Origin: Companilactobacillus jidongensis
GTDB lineage: Bacteria > Bacillota > Bacilli > Lactobacillales > Lactobacillaceae
Assembly: GCF_003946575.1 (NCBI RefSeq)
Contig: NZ_RHOP01000007.1
Coordinates: 1-64,000, forward strand
Direction of reading: 5' to 3'
Length of the DNA: 64,000 nt
Shown here: one piece after another, positions 23,134-32,144 of the stretch
Layout of the letters: each line of letters starts with the position of its first letter
Position numbering within the stretch: position 1 is the stretch's first letter
Program-made: the position numbers and the translations under genes
Notes under the pieces: model-generated
Told to the model about the DNA's origin: nothing
The model's input: the letters and a program-made list of their open reading frames with translations, nothing else
The model's database searches: none

Positions 23134-24363
23134 CTATGCAAAAAACTTTTGAGCAATCAATTTGTAAATATCAATAAATTTCAAGTAGTCATCTTCAAAG
23201 ACAAATTCATTGATTTGATGTGCAGATTCATTACCAGGACCAGCAACGATCACTTCCAGATTTTTATTTGCTTCAACGAATTGAGAAGCATCAGTACCAC
23301 CAGGGGCACCGACGGCAACTGCATCTTGTGTCCAAACTTCTTTGAATGCTTCACGTGCCATTTGTAGGAAGTCAGAGTTTAAATCAGTCTTAACAGGCCA
23401 GTTACTGCTCTCAATATTTAATTCAAGATTCATTCTTGGATCAGCTTCGTTCATGTTTTGGACCAGTTCACCAAGTTCAGCGATGATTTTGTCATTGTTG
23501 TATTCAGGAATTGTTCTGATTTTAACTGTCATTTCAGCATAATCAGGGATGGTATTTTCTTGGTCACCAGATTTGAAGACAGTCACAGATGGTTTAGTTT
23601 TACCAAGAACATCATCGTCTGCATCAGTCAATTTGGTGAAGTATTCATTTTGTTTATTATAATAGGTAACTAAATTATCAAGTGCATTGATTCCGACCTC
23701 TGGCATTGAGCTATGAGCGGCTTTACCATGAGAAATAACTTGATAGGTGACTGAACCCTTGTGGGCACAAAAAATTGAGTGACGTCCGTATTCTGAAGGA
23801 TTAGGCTGTGTAATCCGGATCAAGCCGCTGGCAGCTAGTTTGTCAGTTACTAATTTTGAAGTAGAATTACTTGGCTCTCCAACTATGAGCGCTTTTAAGT
23901 CATTTGCGTAACCGGCGTCTGATAATTGCTTGGCACCAAATTCACCAATTTCTTCACCAACAGTAGCGATAAACTTTATATTTCCCTTGAAGGAATCATC
24001 TTCGTTTAATTCGATTAAGGCGATGGCCATACCAGCCAATCCACCTTTCATATCAGATGTACCACGTCCAAAAATTTTTCCGTCGATATGCTTTGGCTTG
24101 AACGATGAATCATAATTCCATTTGCTTTCGTCAACTGGTGCAACGACATCCTCATGTCCGGTGAATCCCAATACAGGACCGTCACCTTTTTTAACAGTGG
24201 CAATTAGGTTATAACGTCCCTCATCATATTTAACTAGTTCTGTTTCAATGCCATGTTTGTCAAAGAGTGCCTTCAAATAATCGGCAACAAGTTTCTCATT
24301 ACCGTTAACAGTTCTCATTTTGATTAAATCATCTAAGATTTCTAATCTTTCAGATTTTTCCAT
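23134..24363 (-). CDS. M20 metallopeptidase, ArgE/DapE family
   Basis: 409 residues. Two-zinc amidohydrolase: His70 and Asp72 (GHEDVV), bridging Asp104 (GTSDMKGG), catalytic Glu137 with zinc ligand Glu138 (VGEEIG), and further ligands in GEPS and near the C-terminus (SAHQINEFV). The lid/dimerisation domain spans about 185-300. The sequence is of the succinyl-diaminopimelate desuccinylase-like group; in lactobacilli such proteins may be DapE or general dipeptidase/deacylase, so the substrate is not certain. GGAGG precedes the ATG. Monocistronic. Confidence 0.85.
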   Translation of the reverse strand: MEKSERLEILDDLIKMRTVNGNEKLVADYLKALFDKHGIETELVKYDEGRYNLIATVKKGDGPVLGFTGHEDVVAPVDESKWNYDSSFKPKHIDGKIFGRGTSDMKGGLAGMAIALIELNEDDSFKGNIKFIATVGEEIGEFGAKQLSDAGYANDLKALIVGEPSNSTSKLVTDKLAASGLIRITQPNPSEYGRHSIFCAHKGSVTYQVISHGKAAHSSMPEVGINALDNLVTYYNKQNEYFTKLTDADDDVLGKTKPSVTVFKSGDQENTIPDYAEMTVKIRTIPEYNNDKIIAELGELVQNMNEADPRMNLELNIESSNWPVKTDLNSDFLQMAREAFKEVWTQDAVAVGAPGGTDASQFVEANKNLEVIVAGPGNESAHQINEFVFEDDYLKFIDIYKLIAQKFFA

Positions 24364-24463
24364 ATCTAGTCCTCCGATAACTTTTTATGTATAATACAAG
24401 ATAGTTCAACAGTTCTATTTTAGTATTTTTCGCGACAAATTAGTAATAAAAGAGGATTAAATA

Positions 24464-24655
24464 TTGAATTTATTGATGAGAATTGACAGATATTTAGGAA
24501 TATTTCTGTTAGTGGTTGCTATATTAGGATTTATCTTCAGCTGGTTCACGACAAATTATTTGTGGTCAGCAGCTGGGGCGGGTATATTATTAATTATCAT
24601 TTCGTTTACTTCAGACAAAAAAGATCCTAAGGAGAGAACTCATGGACGACAATAA
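24464..24655 (+). CDS. Small membrane protein, unknown function
   Basis: 63 residues, TTG start 7 bases after AGAGGA. Two hydrophobic segments (about 9-27 and 31-47) joined by a short loop, then a charged tail. The last 14 bases overlap the next gene, which suggests translational coupling. Not a family I recognise. Confidence 0.6.
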   Translation: MNLLMRIDRYLGIFLLVVAILGFIFSWFTTNYLWSAAGAGILLIIISFTSDKKDPKERTHGRQ

Positions 24656-25352
24656 GAATATTACTTTTGAAGATTATTTAATGACCAATTCGGTGCACTT
24701 TGCCAACAGTTACGGTACTTTGATTGAATGGATCGAAAAGATTCAAGTAGCAGTTCAAACAGAATTGAATTTGATCAGTGATTTTGAAGATCGAGCTGAA
24801 TTATCGTCATATCAATCAATTTCAGATGATTGCACACAGATCATCTACGACTTAAGTTATGAGCTAGCAAGATTCAATAGTAATGTGACAAAGAAGAGTA
24901 TCAGTGCCATTGCTTTGGAACAGACAATCCTTTTCCAATCAGATAATGATGAAGATGGCGTTAAGGAAGAATTCGATTCATATAAGAAGGCACATGTGAA
25001 TGCTTATGACTCATTCTTAGACTTGATTGAAATTTTGGATAAGTTAGCTGATCGCTATCCATGGGTAACTTACGGTGATCCTGAGAGTAGTTATAAGTTT
25101 GATCTGATGGATGCCTTCTTAATGGTTGGTCAATTTTACTTTATGGGAATGAGTGACTATACTGAAAAAGATTCAGAATTATATATTGCTATGATTCGTC
25201 CAATGATTGAACAATTAAATATGTCAGATGAAGTTGATGGTGATATGTTTAATTTTGAAACTGCTTATATCAGAGATGCTGAAGATTCAATTACAGAAGG
25301 TATTAATCGTTTGGCTGCAGATCAAGCTGGTTTGCCTTACATTCAAGAATAA
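24642..25352 (+). CDS. Conserved-looking acidic cytoplasmic protein, unknown function
   Basis: 236 residues, strongly acidic and predicted helical, with no signal peptide or membrane segment. No catalytic motif is recognisable. AAGGAGAG inside the upstream gene is its ribosome site. The overlap with the small membrane protein suggests that the two act together, for example as a peripheral/anchor pair; this is inference from gene order. Confidence 0.7.
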   Translation: MDDNKNITFEDYLMTNSVHFANSYGTLIEWIEKIQVAVQTELNLISDFEDRAELSSYQSISDDCTQIIYDLSYELARFNSNVTKKSISAIALEQTILFQSDNDEDGVKEEFDSYKKAHVNAYDSFLDLIEILDKLADRYPWVTYGDPESSYKFDLMDAFLMVGQFYFMGMSDYTEKDSELYIAMIRPMIEQLNMSDEVDGDMFNFETAYIRDAEDSITEGINRLAADQAGLPYIQE

Positions 25353-25357
25353 AATTA

Positions 25358-25392
25358 AAAAGCTGCCAATCATTGTGATTGACAGCTTTTGT
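25358..25392. terminator. Bidirectional terminator
   Basis: AAAAGCTGCCAATCA (25358-25372) and TGATTGACAGCTTTT (25376-25390) pair with a TTG loop and one wobble. It lies between convergent genes and can serve both. Confidence 0.88.
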
Positions 25393-25397
25393 GTTTG

Positions 25398-25580
25398 TTA
25401 GTTTACTTTTTTGCGACCCTCAGGTGTATATTGATTTGCTTTGTGTCTGCGATATAGATAGTAAATACCACCAACTATAGCAGCAACAATGATAAGTGGA
25501 ATAGCAACGTGAATGATCAAGAAGCCAGCAACCACAACGATCAGAATCCATTTTAAGATATTTAAAAATGTATCGGCCAA
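25398..25580 (-). CDS. Small two-helix membrane protein, unknown function
   Basis: 60 residues from a TTG start preceded by AAAGGAG. Two closely spaced hydrophobic stretches (about residues 8-25 and 26-43), then a basic tail (YRRHKANQ..GRKKVN) likely facing the cytoplasm. No family recognised. Confidence 0.6.
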   Translation of the reverse strand: MADTFLNILKWILIVVVAGFLIIHVAIPLIIVAAIVGGIYYLYRRHKANQYTPEGRKKVN

Positions 25581-25656
25581 TTAAATTCTCCTTTTTTAAT
25601 TTGTGTCTATATAATCTTACTTATATTAACGGTTGTCAAGAATTATGAAAAAAAGG

Positions 25657-25685
25657 TTGACTATTGGATAACATCCTAGTATAGT
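25657..25685 (+). promoter_or_regulatory. Strong sigma-A promoter for a 42-residue ORF
   Basis: TTGACT (25657-25662) and TATAGT (25680-25685) are spaced by 17 bases, five of six matches in each box. It lies 53 bases before the start codon. Confidence 0.75.
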
Positions 25686-25738
25686 AACACCTATCGCTAC
25701 CTCTTAGATATACGGAACACAAAGGAGGCGTGAATAAT

Positions 25739-25867
25739 ATGAAATATAGAATCCTATTAGATTTAGATAATCAATTATTCACAGCAGTTGACGTTAATAA
25801 TAGTAATCACTTTGGCAATGGTACAACCATTGAAAAAGCTATCGCAAACCTTAAACAAGCTGCTTAA
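25739..25867 (+). CDS. 42-residue protein, possibly a minimal HicB-like domain
   Basis: Reads MKYRILLDLDNQ at the start and ends EKAIANLKQAA. Support: a near-consensus promoter, ribosome site AAAGGAGG 10 bases before the ATG, and a strong terminator 11 bases after the stop. The order beta strand, beta strand, GTTIEKAIANLKQ helix resembles the N-terminal half of HicB antitoxins (GDTLEEALENAKEA type), but the protein stops where HicB would continue and there is no HicA partner nearby. Function unknown; the HicB resemblance is a low-confidence observation. Confidence 0.7.
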   Translation: MKYRILLDLDNQLFTAVDVNNSNHFGNGTTIEKAIANLKQAA

Positions 25868-25878
25868 TTATAGAATAG

Positions 25879-25918
25879 AAAAGGACTGAAGCGTCTCGGC
25901 TTCGGTCCTTTTTTTTGT
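25879..25918 (+). terminator. Intrinsic terminator of the 42-residue ORF
   Basis: AAAAGGACTGAAGC (25879-25892) and GCTTCGGTCCTTTT (25899-25912) pair with one wobble, followed by a long T-run. It also lies at the 3' end of the convergent deacylase gene. Confidence 0.9.
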
Positions 25919-25925
25919 GTTTCTA

Positions 25926-26435
25926 TTATATTTCTGGTTCGTCGACAGCAAATTTTCCGAATGTAGCATTAACCGCCTGCGCAAGGTCATGTGGTTCAAC
26001 TAAAATCGATTGACCGATCTTACCGGCAGAAACAATAATTTTATCAGCTTCGTCGGCTTCGGTGTCAAAGAAGATAGGGTAGTTATGTAAAGAGTGAATC
26101 CCGACGGGGCTGTTTGCTCCATGTTCGAAGCCGCTAGTTTTAACTAAATCTTTTAATGGGACCATACCAATTTTTTTGTTGCCAGACAATTTGGCTAACA
26201 ACTTGTAGCTGATATGTTTGTCTAGTGGGACCATACCAACTAATGGACCAGTTTTGTTCCCCGTTAGGACCAATGTCTTGTATATCTTATAACCATCTTT
26301 TTCACTGCCGTCGTTGACGAGTTCTTGAGTATCGCCTTCAGCTTGAGTAGGGAAGGTCATTGGCTCATATGAGACCTTCTCCTTATCTAATATTTTTTCG
26401 ACTAATGTTTTTTGAATCTTTTTCTTTTTTCCCAT
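25926..26435 (-). CDS. YbaK/EbsC-family Cys-tRNA(Pro)/Cys-tRNA(Cys) deacylase
   Basis: 169 residues from the ATG at 26435 (AAGGTG six bases upstream). YbaK/ProX-type editing domain: KIYKTLVLTGNKTGPLVGMVPLDKHI holds the conserved lysine that positions the aminoacyl-tRNA, and KLSGNKKIGMVPLKDL and GHGA-like EHGANSPVGI follow. It removes cysteine mischarged on tRNA-Pro. The N-terminal tail is strongly basic. Monocistronic. Confidence 0.9.
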   Translation of the reverse strand: MGKKKKIQKTLVEKILDKEKVSYEPMTFPTQAEGDTQELVNDGSEKDGYKIYKTLVLTGNKTGPLVGMVPLDKHISYKLLAKLSGNKKIGMVPLKDLVKTSGFEHGANSPVGIHSLHNYPIFFDTEADEADKIIVSAGKIGQSILVEPHDLAQAVNATFGKFAVDEPEI

Positions 26436-26565
26436 ATATATCACCTTAATTGCAAATTCTTACTTCTACTATCATAACAAACTAAGATAAATTTTAAAGT
26501 ATGCCGAACTGTCAATTAATTATGTTTTTTAAAAATTTTTAAGTTAAAATAATAAATACTTGTTA

Positions 26566-26571
26566 TATAAT
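26566..26571 (+). promoter_or_regulatory. -10 element for the 59-residue ORF
   Basis: TATAAT at 26566-26571, 32 bases upstream of the chosen ATG. No good -35 match at 17 bases, so the promoter call rests on the -10 box alone. Confidence 0.4.
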
Positions 26572-26602
26572 AGTTACCGATGTAATAGAAGGAGCGATGA
26601 TC

Positions 26603-26782
26603 ATGAGTTTTTTTAGACGCAAGCAAACTAATGACCCAGCTAATAATGATTTCAGTAAGATATCTCAAGAAATCAAAAATAGCCCAGAAAAATTATCAGA
26701 AGCACAAAGATTGTTTAAGAATAATGAGTCTTTAAGACAACCAGCGACTGATATAAAAAAATCTGAATCAAAAAAGAATTAG
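26603..26782 (+). CDS. Small hydrophilic protein, unknown function
   Basis: 59 residues from the ATG at 26603 (GGAG 8 bases upstream; an ATG six bases earlier is too close). It opens with FFRRKQ and continues as a charged, probably disordered or helical chain (ISQEIKNSPEKLSEAQRLFK). A strong terminator starts at the stop codon. I do not recognise it. Confidence 0.55.
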   Translation: MSFFRRKQTNDPANNDFSKISQEIKNSPEKLSEAQRLFKNNESLRQPATDIKKSESKKN

Positions 26783-26809
26783 AATGCCGAGATTTTGGCA
26801 TTCTTTTTT
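26781..26809 (+). terminator. Intrinsic terminator
   Basis: AGAATGCC (26781-26788) and GGCATTCT (26797-26804) with a T-run; the stem begins in the stop codon of the upstream small gene. Confidence 0.88.
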
Positions 26810-26896
26810 TACGCACTAATGATTAGTTTTAAATTATGCTTTGCATAACTAATAATTTATGGTATATTATAAAAAAATAAATATTGAGGTGAAGGA

Positions 26897-27304
26897 ATGA
26901 TGAAATTCATTAGTGCAGAGAGAACTCACGTATTGGAAACAAATGTATTTGTAGAAAGGTTTTTAACTTATCGAGATGTATTCGTTGAGTATTTCAAAAC
27001 GATGAATCTAATTGAAAGAGGTGAAGCTCTGACATATGAAAATTATTCCCGTTTAGCTGACAATTATGTTTACAATATTAAAAATTTTATTAAACTGGGA
27101 AATTCTTATATTTCAAAATACGGTTTGGAAGATTCAAAAATGTACGATAGTTTGAACAATTACTTTGTTGCTTTGATCGACGCACTTAACTACTTAGACT
27201 ACGAAAACAACGTAGTAAATAAACTACAAGTTGCCAAGGCCAGATCAGTGATTCGTGATCGCGAAGTGGACTTCATGAATGAAGTTCACTCATATATTAG
27301 ATAA
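26897..27304 (+). CDS. Helical cytoplasmic protein, unknown function
   Basis: 135 residues, two adjacent ATG starts (26897 and 26900) after GAGGTG. Many Y, N, F and E residues and predicted long helices; no signal peptide, no membrane segment, no recognisable motif. It has its own short terminator, so it is monocistronic. Confidence 0.6.
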   Translation: MMKFISAERTHVLETNVFVERFLTYRDVFVEYFKTMNLIERGEALTYENYSRLADNYVYNIKNFIKLGNSYISKYGLEDSKMYDSLNNYFVALIDALNYLDYENNVVNKLQVAKARSVIRDREVDFMNEVHSYIR

Positions 27305-27328
27305 AGACGCGAGAAACGTCTTTTTTTT
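27303..27328 (+). terminator. Short intrinsic terminator
   Basis: AAAGACG (27303-27309), loop CGAGAAA, CGTCTTT, then T residues, starting within the stop codon of the upstream gene. Confidence 0.8.
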
Positions 27329-27375
27329 ATGGCCAATTTCTAGTAATCTTAGAGATATTGAGACGGAGGCAAATT

Positions 27376-28293
27376 ATGATTTGGAAAAAAATTAGTGTGT
27401 TGTTCCCAGGCACAATAAATGAGGAAATTATTTCAGATACGTTTATGAAGATTGGTGCACAAGGTACTGAAATAGTTAATGATGACAATAATGCGGTGAA
27501 AACGAGAATTAATTCATATTTTGACGAAAAAAATTATCAACCAGAATTGATTAATGAATTACAGACAGAAATAAATAAGTTACCAAAGTTTGGTTTTAAT
27601 ATTGATGGAGTTGAAATCGAAGAGAGTTCGGTTGACGAAAGTTCATGGGAAAATGAATGGAAACAATACTATCACCCCGTTCATATCAGTCATTATTTGA
27701 CGGTTGTTCCTAACTGGGTCGACTATGTGCCTGAAAATATGGACGAACACATTATTGTTATGGACCCTGGTAAGTCATTTGGTACCGGAACACATCCTAC
27801 AACATTCTCATGTATGCAGGCATTGGAAATGATTTTAGGCAACGCTGAATCATTATATGATGTTGGAACTGGATCTGGCATTTTGTCAATTCAAGCTCGT
27901 CGATTAGGAGTTAATAATATTAAGGCGTTTGACTTGGCACCTGAGGCCGTTGAAGCTGCTAAAGAAAATATCAAGTTGAATCCTGGATGCGAAGATATTG
28001 AAGTTTATGAGAATTCATTATTGGATGGGGTAAATGGCAAAGCCGATGTGATTGTTGCCAATATTTTAGCAGACGTATTGGAACAATTTATACCTGATAT
28101 CGAATCTCATTTAAATAGTAAGGGATTTGTCATTTTATCTGGTATTATTAATGAAAAGGAAAAGCTAATCACTGATTTAATGAAAGAACAAGGATTCTCG
28201 GCAATCGAAGTTCTTCATTTACAAGGTTGGTCAACTATAATCTGTAAGAGAACAAAGGATATCGAGGAACAAAATGGAGCAATACTTCGTTAA
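27376..28293 (+). CDS. prmA: Ribosomal protein L11 methyltransferase
   Basis: 305 residues from the ATG at 27376 (ACGGAGG upstream). It uses S-adenosylmethionine to trimethylate lysines and the N-terminus of ribosomal protein L11. N-terminal L11-binding domain (about 1-60), then a Rossmann methyltransferase with DPGKSFGTGTHPTT, YDVGTGSGILSI (SAM motif I) and VIVANILADVL (motif IV). The last 20 bases overlap rsmE, a frequent pair in Firmicutes. Confidence 0.95.
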   Translation: MIWKKISVLFPGTINEEIISDTFMKIGAQGTEIVNDDNNAVKTRINSYFDEKNYQPELINELQTEINKLPKFGFNIDGVEIEESSVDESSWENEWKQYYHPVHISHYLTVVPNWVDYVPENMDEHIIVMDPGKSFGTGTHPTTFSCMQALEMILGNAESLYDVGTGSGILSIQARRLGVNNIKAFDLAPEAVEAAKENIKLNPGCEDIEVYENSLLDGVNGKADVIVANILADVLEQFIPDIESHLNSKGFVILSGIINEKEKLITDLMKEQGFSAIEVLHLQGWSTIICKRTKDIEEQNGAILR

Positions 28294-29023
28294 TCAAACA
28301 ATAGAACGAGATTCATTCAGAATCTCTGACAAGGAATTATATAAGCATCTAGCTACTGTTTTACGACATAAGTCTGGCGATGTTATTTATTTAGTTGATG
28401 ATAAAAATGAATTGTACCAGGCAACTATTGATCAAGTGGATACTGAGAATAAGTTTGTTCAATTCAACGTCAAAAAGAGCAGCAAACCTACAACTGAATT
28501 ACCGATCGATGTAACAATTGCCTGTTCGTTATCAAAGAAGGATAAGGTTGAATGGATCACTCAAAAGGCGACGGAATTAGGTGCTAAAAAAATCATCTTT
28601 TTTAATTCCCAATATTCGATCATGAACTGGAAGGCTAATGTCGTTGAAAAAAAGATAGTTCGATTACAAGAAATTGCTAAGAATGCCGCACAACAGTCTA
28701 AGCGCCGTATGATTCCAAAAGTCAGCTATCTCAAAGATATCAGTGAATTGGACGACTCAACCGATGATCTGAAACTTATTGCTTATGAGGAATCTGCTAA
28801 AGATGGTGAGACTAGTATCTTAGCTCAATCATTGGCATCACAACCAAAATCGGCAATTTGTATTTTTGGACCAGAAGGTGGATTATCTTCTGAAGAAGTG
28901 ACAGACCTACAAAACAATGAGTTTGTTTCGATTGGATTAGGACCACGAATAATGCGTGCTGAAACTGCTCCAATGTACTTCTTATCAGTGCTATCATATA
29001 ACTATGAACTTAATGCAAAATGA
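28274..29023 (+). CDS. rsmE: 16S rRNA (uracil(1498)-N3)-methyltransferase
   Basis: 249 residues. SPOUT-class methyltransferase that modifies U1498 of 16S rRNA. The N-terminal PUA-like domain (HLATVLRHKSGDVIYLVD) precedes the trefoil-knot domain with IFGPEGGLSSEEV and LGPRIMRAETAPMYFLS at the C-terminus, both diagnostic. It overlaps prmA, so the two ribosome-modifying enzymes are coupled. Confidence 0.95.
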   Translation: MEQYFVNQTIERDSFRISDKELYKHLATVLRHKSGDVIYLVDDKNELYQATIDQVDTENKFVQFNVKKSSKPTTELPIDVTIACSLSKKDKVEWITQKATELGAKKIIFFNSQYSIMNWKANVVEKKIVRLQEIAKNAAQQSKRRMIPKVSYLKDISELDDSTDDLKLIAYEESAKDGETSILAQSLASQPKSAICIFGPEGGLSSEEVTDLQNNEFVSIGLGPRIMRAETAPMYFLSVLSYNYELNAK

Positions 29024-29033
29024 GGAATGAAAA

Positions 29034-29372
29034 TTGAAGAATCTTTGGAACAAAGTTGAGAAATCTAAATCAGCTTACATTGCACTTATATCTATTATTT
29101 TAGTTTTTATTATGCCGATATTATTTAATTTATTTCACTTGGGCAGAACAAATAGAATCATCTGGTTATTCTTTGTGATCAATATTTTATTTGCGGGCTT
29201 TATCGGTTGGTTTACAAGGAAGTATCATTTGTCATTCTTTAACATGGTTATTTTCCCAGTAATATTTGTCATCAGTGTTTTTGTGAAATATGGTAAATAC
29301 GGCTATTTCTTATCTGGAATTTATCTAGTTTTGAGTATTTTAATATATTTCCTTTTTGATAATGAAAATTAA
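29034..29372 (+). CDS. Small polytopic membrane protein, unknown function
   Basis: 112 residues, TTG start 7 bases after GAGGA. Four hydrophobic segments (about 15-34, 40-58, 66-82, 90-107). It follows rsmE by 10 bases, so it may be read through from that operon, although a functional link is not evident. No family recognised. Confidence 0.6.
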   Translation: MKNLWNKVEKSKSAYIALISIILVFIMPILFNLFHLGRTNRIIWLFFVINILFAGFIGWFTRKYHLSFFNMVIFPVIFVISVFVKYGKYGYFLSGIYLVLSILIYFLFDNEN

Positions 29373-29412
29373 TTGTTTTTTGGAACCAAAGAAAGCATAA
29401 TAATACGTAAAG

Positions 29413-29444
29413 AAAAGCACTCGCTTCGAACAGAGTGCTTTTTA
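29413..29444. terminator. Intrinsic terminator before rel
   Basis: AAAAGCACTC (29413-29422) and GAGTGCTTTT (29433-29442) form a 10-bp stem with T-run. Confidence 0.85.
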
Positions 29445-29468
29445 TTGTAATCGAAGGGGTGAACGGAA

Positions 29469-31700
29469 ATGAAAAAGAATGAAGATTATACTCCTGATCA
29501 AGTTCTCGATATTTGTCGTGAATATATGAACGATGAGCATGTCGAATTTGTAAATAAAGCCTATAACTTTGCCGCATACGTTCATAAGGAACAAAAGAGA
29601 GCCACTGGTGAACCTTATATTATTCACCCTACTCAAGTTGCACAAATTTTGGCTTCATTACATATGGACCCTTACACCGTAGCTGCGGGATATTTGCACG
29701 ATGTCGTTGAGGATACCAATGTTACTCTCGGCGATGTTGAGGAGTTATTCGGTAATCAAGTGTCAACTATTGTTGATGGTGTAACGAAGATCAGTAAGTA
29801 CAAGTATCACTCACACCAAGAACTATTGGCTGAGAATCATCGTAAGATGCTTTTGGCGACAGCTAAGGACTTACGTGTCATCATGGTCAAGCTCGCTGAC
29901 AGGTTGCATAATATGCGTACCCTAAAGGCATTGAGACCTGACAAGCAAAGACGCATCGCCAATGAAACTTTGGAGATCTACGCTCCATTAGCAGATAGAT
30001 TAGGTATCAGTAAGATCAAATGGGAGCTTGAAGATCTATCACTTCATTACATTAATCCTCAACAGTATTATCGTATCGTTCATTTGATGAACAGCAAACG
30101 TGATCAACGTGAGGCCTATATTGCTGAAGCAATTGATTATATCAAAACAAGCGTTGATGCACTGGGCATCAAGTACGATATTTATGGTCGTCCAAAGCAC
30201 ATTTATTCTATTTATAAGAAGATGCGTGACAAGCATAAGCAATTCTCTGAATTGTATGATCTGTTGGCAATCCGGATTGTTGTTGATTCTGTTAAAGACT
30301 GTTATGCAGTCCTAGGTTCGATTCACTCCAAGTGGAAGCCAATTCCAGGACGTTTCAAAGATTATATTGCGGTTCCTAAAGCTAATGGTTATCAATCACT
30401 ACATACAACTATCATTGGACCTGGCGGACAACCACTAGAAGTCCAGATTCGTACATTTGAAATGCACGAGATTGCTGAATACGGTGTTGCGGCTCACTGG
30501 GCATACAAGGAAGGTAACTTTGAAGGTGTTCAACTGGATGAGAATGAGCAGAAGATCGATGTTTTCCGTGAAATTCTAGAATTGCAGGAGAACTCTGATA
30601 ATGCTGCCGACTTCATGAAGTCTGTCAAAGGTGAGATTTTTAATGACAGAGTCTATATTTTCACACCACAAGGTGAAGTACGAGAATTACCAAAAGGTTC
30701 AATTCCACTGGATTTTGCTTATCAAGTTCATACCGAGGTTGGTAGTCACTCCGTTGGTGCCAAGGTCAATGGCAGAATGGTACCTTTGAACTATCAATTG
30801 AAGAATGGCGACATTGTTGAGATGTTGACGAATGAGAGCTCAACACCAAGTCGTGATTGGATTCAAATGGTTTACACTTCACGTGCCCGTAATAAGATCA
30901 AACGTTACTTCAGAATCAAGGATCGTCAGGAAAATATCCAAATTGGTCATGAATTGCTTGAGACCGAGTTAAAGAACCGTTCACTTTCAACGAAGAAATA
31001 TCTTGATAAGAAGCATGTTGAACTTGCAACTAATATTTTTAACTTCACTGACTCAGAAGAGTTATATAATGCAGTCGGATATGGCGAATTGTCGCCAATT
31101 AATGTTATCCATAAGTTGATCAGTGAAGATCCTGAGAATAAGAAAAAAGCTGAGAAAAAAGAACTCGAAGAGAATGTTATTACTGAAACGCACGAAAATG
31201 CGCCTAAGCCAATTCCTGAGAGTACTAAGCTTAAAAAAGAGCAGGCTAATGCTAATACCAGTATTTCTGTTCAAGGAATCGACAATTTATTAATTCGCTT
31301 GGCTAAATGCTGCAACCCAATTCCTGGGGATGACATTGTCGGGTATATCACTAAGGGACGGGGACTAACAATTCACCGTGCTGATTGTCCTAATGTCCAA
31401 AGCGATGAAGCTAAGAAGCGTTTTATTGAAGTTAGTTGGAATAATGTTACTCGTGAAAAACGTTATACAGCCGAACTTGATATTTATGCTTTCAACAGAA
31501 ACGGTTTGCTGAATGAATTGCTACAGGTTATCAATTCAAATACCAATTCTTTGATCAACGTTAACGGACGTTTGGACAAGGAAAAGATGGCAGTTATTCA
31601 CGTCAGTGTTGGTGTTAATAATAAAGAACACTTAGATCAGATTATTTCTAAATTAAAGAATGTGCCAGATGTATACGAAATTAAAAGGACGGTTGAATAG
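29469..31700 (+). CDS. rel: Bifunctional (p)ppGpp synthetase/hydrolase (RSH)
   Basis: 743 residues, the long RSH form. HD hydrolase domain (about 45-155) with the intact HD pair in YLHDVVEDT; synthetase domain (about 225-345) with [20 protein letters not shown] and [18 protein letters not shown] domain (about 385-445); zinc-finger/helical region with CCNPIPGDD and HRADCPN; C-terminal ACT domain (about 665-743). Both catalytic centres look intact, so it can make and destroy the stringent-response alarmone. The ribosome site is AAGGGGTG. dtd starts one base after the stop, the standard Firmicute pairing. Confidence 0.96.
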   Translation: MKKNEDYTPDQVLDICREYMNDEHVEFVNKAYNFAAYVHKEQKRATGEPYIIHPTQVAQILASLHMDPYTVAAGYLHDVVEDTNVTLGDVEELFGNQVSTIVDGVTKISKYKYHSHQELLAENHRKMLLATAKDLRVIMVKLADRLHNMRTLKALRPDKQRRIANETLEIYAPLADRLGISKIKWELEDLSLHYINPQQYYRIVHLMNSKRDQREAYIAEAIDYIKTSVDALGIKYDIYGRPKHIYSIYKKMRDKHKQFSELYDLLAIRIVVDSVKDCYAVLGSIHSKWKPIPGRFKDYIAVPKANGYQSLHTTIIGPGGQPLEVQIRTFEMHEIAEYGVAAHWAYKEGNFEGVQLDENEQKIDVFREILELQENSDNAADFMKSVKGEIFNDRVYIFTPQGEVRELPKGSIPLDFAYQVHTEVGSHSVGAKVNGRMVPLNYQLKNGDIVEMLTNESSTPSRDWIQMVYTSRARNKIKRYFRIKDRQENIQIGHELLETELKNRSLSTKKYLDKKHVELATNIFNFTDSEELYNAVGYGELSPINVIHKLISEDPENKKKAEKKELEENVITETHENAPKPIPESTKLKKEQANANTSISVQGIDNLLIRLAKCCNPIPGDDIVGYITKGRGLTIHRADCPNVQSDEAKKRFIEVSWNNVTREKRYTAELDIYAFNRNGLLNELLQVINSNTNSLINVNGRLDKEKMAVIHVSVGVNNKEHLDQIISKLKNVPDVYEIKRTVE

Positions 31701-31701
31701 G

Positions 31702-32139
31702 ATGAAAGTAGTTATCCAACGCGTCTCAGAAGCAAAGGTTAGTGTCGATAACAAAATCCTTGGTCAAATCGATCAAGGATTTTGTTTGTTGGTGGCATTT
31801 GCGGATGAAGACAATGATGAAACACTAGAATATATGGCACACAAAATTGCTAATATGAGAGTTTTTTCTGATACGGATGATAAAATGAATTTGTCGATCA
31901 AGGATATTGATGGAGCAATTTTGTCTATTTCACAATTTACTCTTTATGCGGATACTAAGAAGGGGAATCGCCCTAGCTTCACTGGAGCAGGAGATTTCAA
32001 GACCTCTAGTGCGAAGTATGATCAATTCAATGACAAGTTAAGGGACTACGATATAAATGTTGCTACGGGTGAATTTGGTGCTGATATGCAAGTATCATTA
32101 ACTAATGACGGACCTGTGACGATAATAATGGAGCGATAA
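31702..32139 (+). CDS. dtd: D-aminoacyl-tRNA deacylase
   Basis: 145 residues from the ATG at 31702, directly after the rel stop. It removes D-amino acids and glycine from mischarged tRNA. Family motifs: [14 protein letters not shown] at the N-terminus, [21 protein letters not shown] with the SQFTL segment, and TNDGPVTI carrying the Gly-cisPro-type motif at the C-terminus. Co-transcribed with rel. Confidence 0.96.
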   Translation: MKVVIQRVSEAKVSVDNKILGQIDQGFCLLVAFADEDNDETLEYMAHKIANMRVFSDTDDKMNLSIKDIDGAILSISQFTLYADTKKGNRPSFTGAGDFKTSSAKYDQFNDKLRDYDINVATGEFGADMQVSLTNDGPVTIIMER

Positions 32140-32144
32140 TTATC

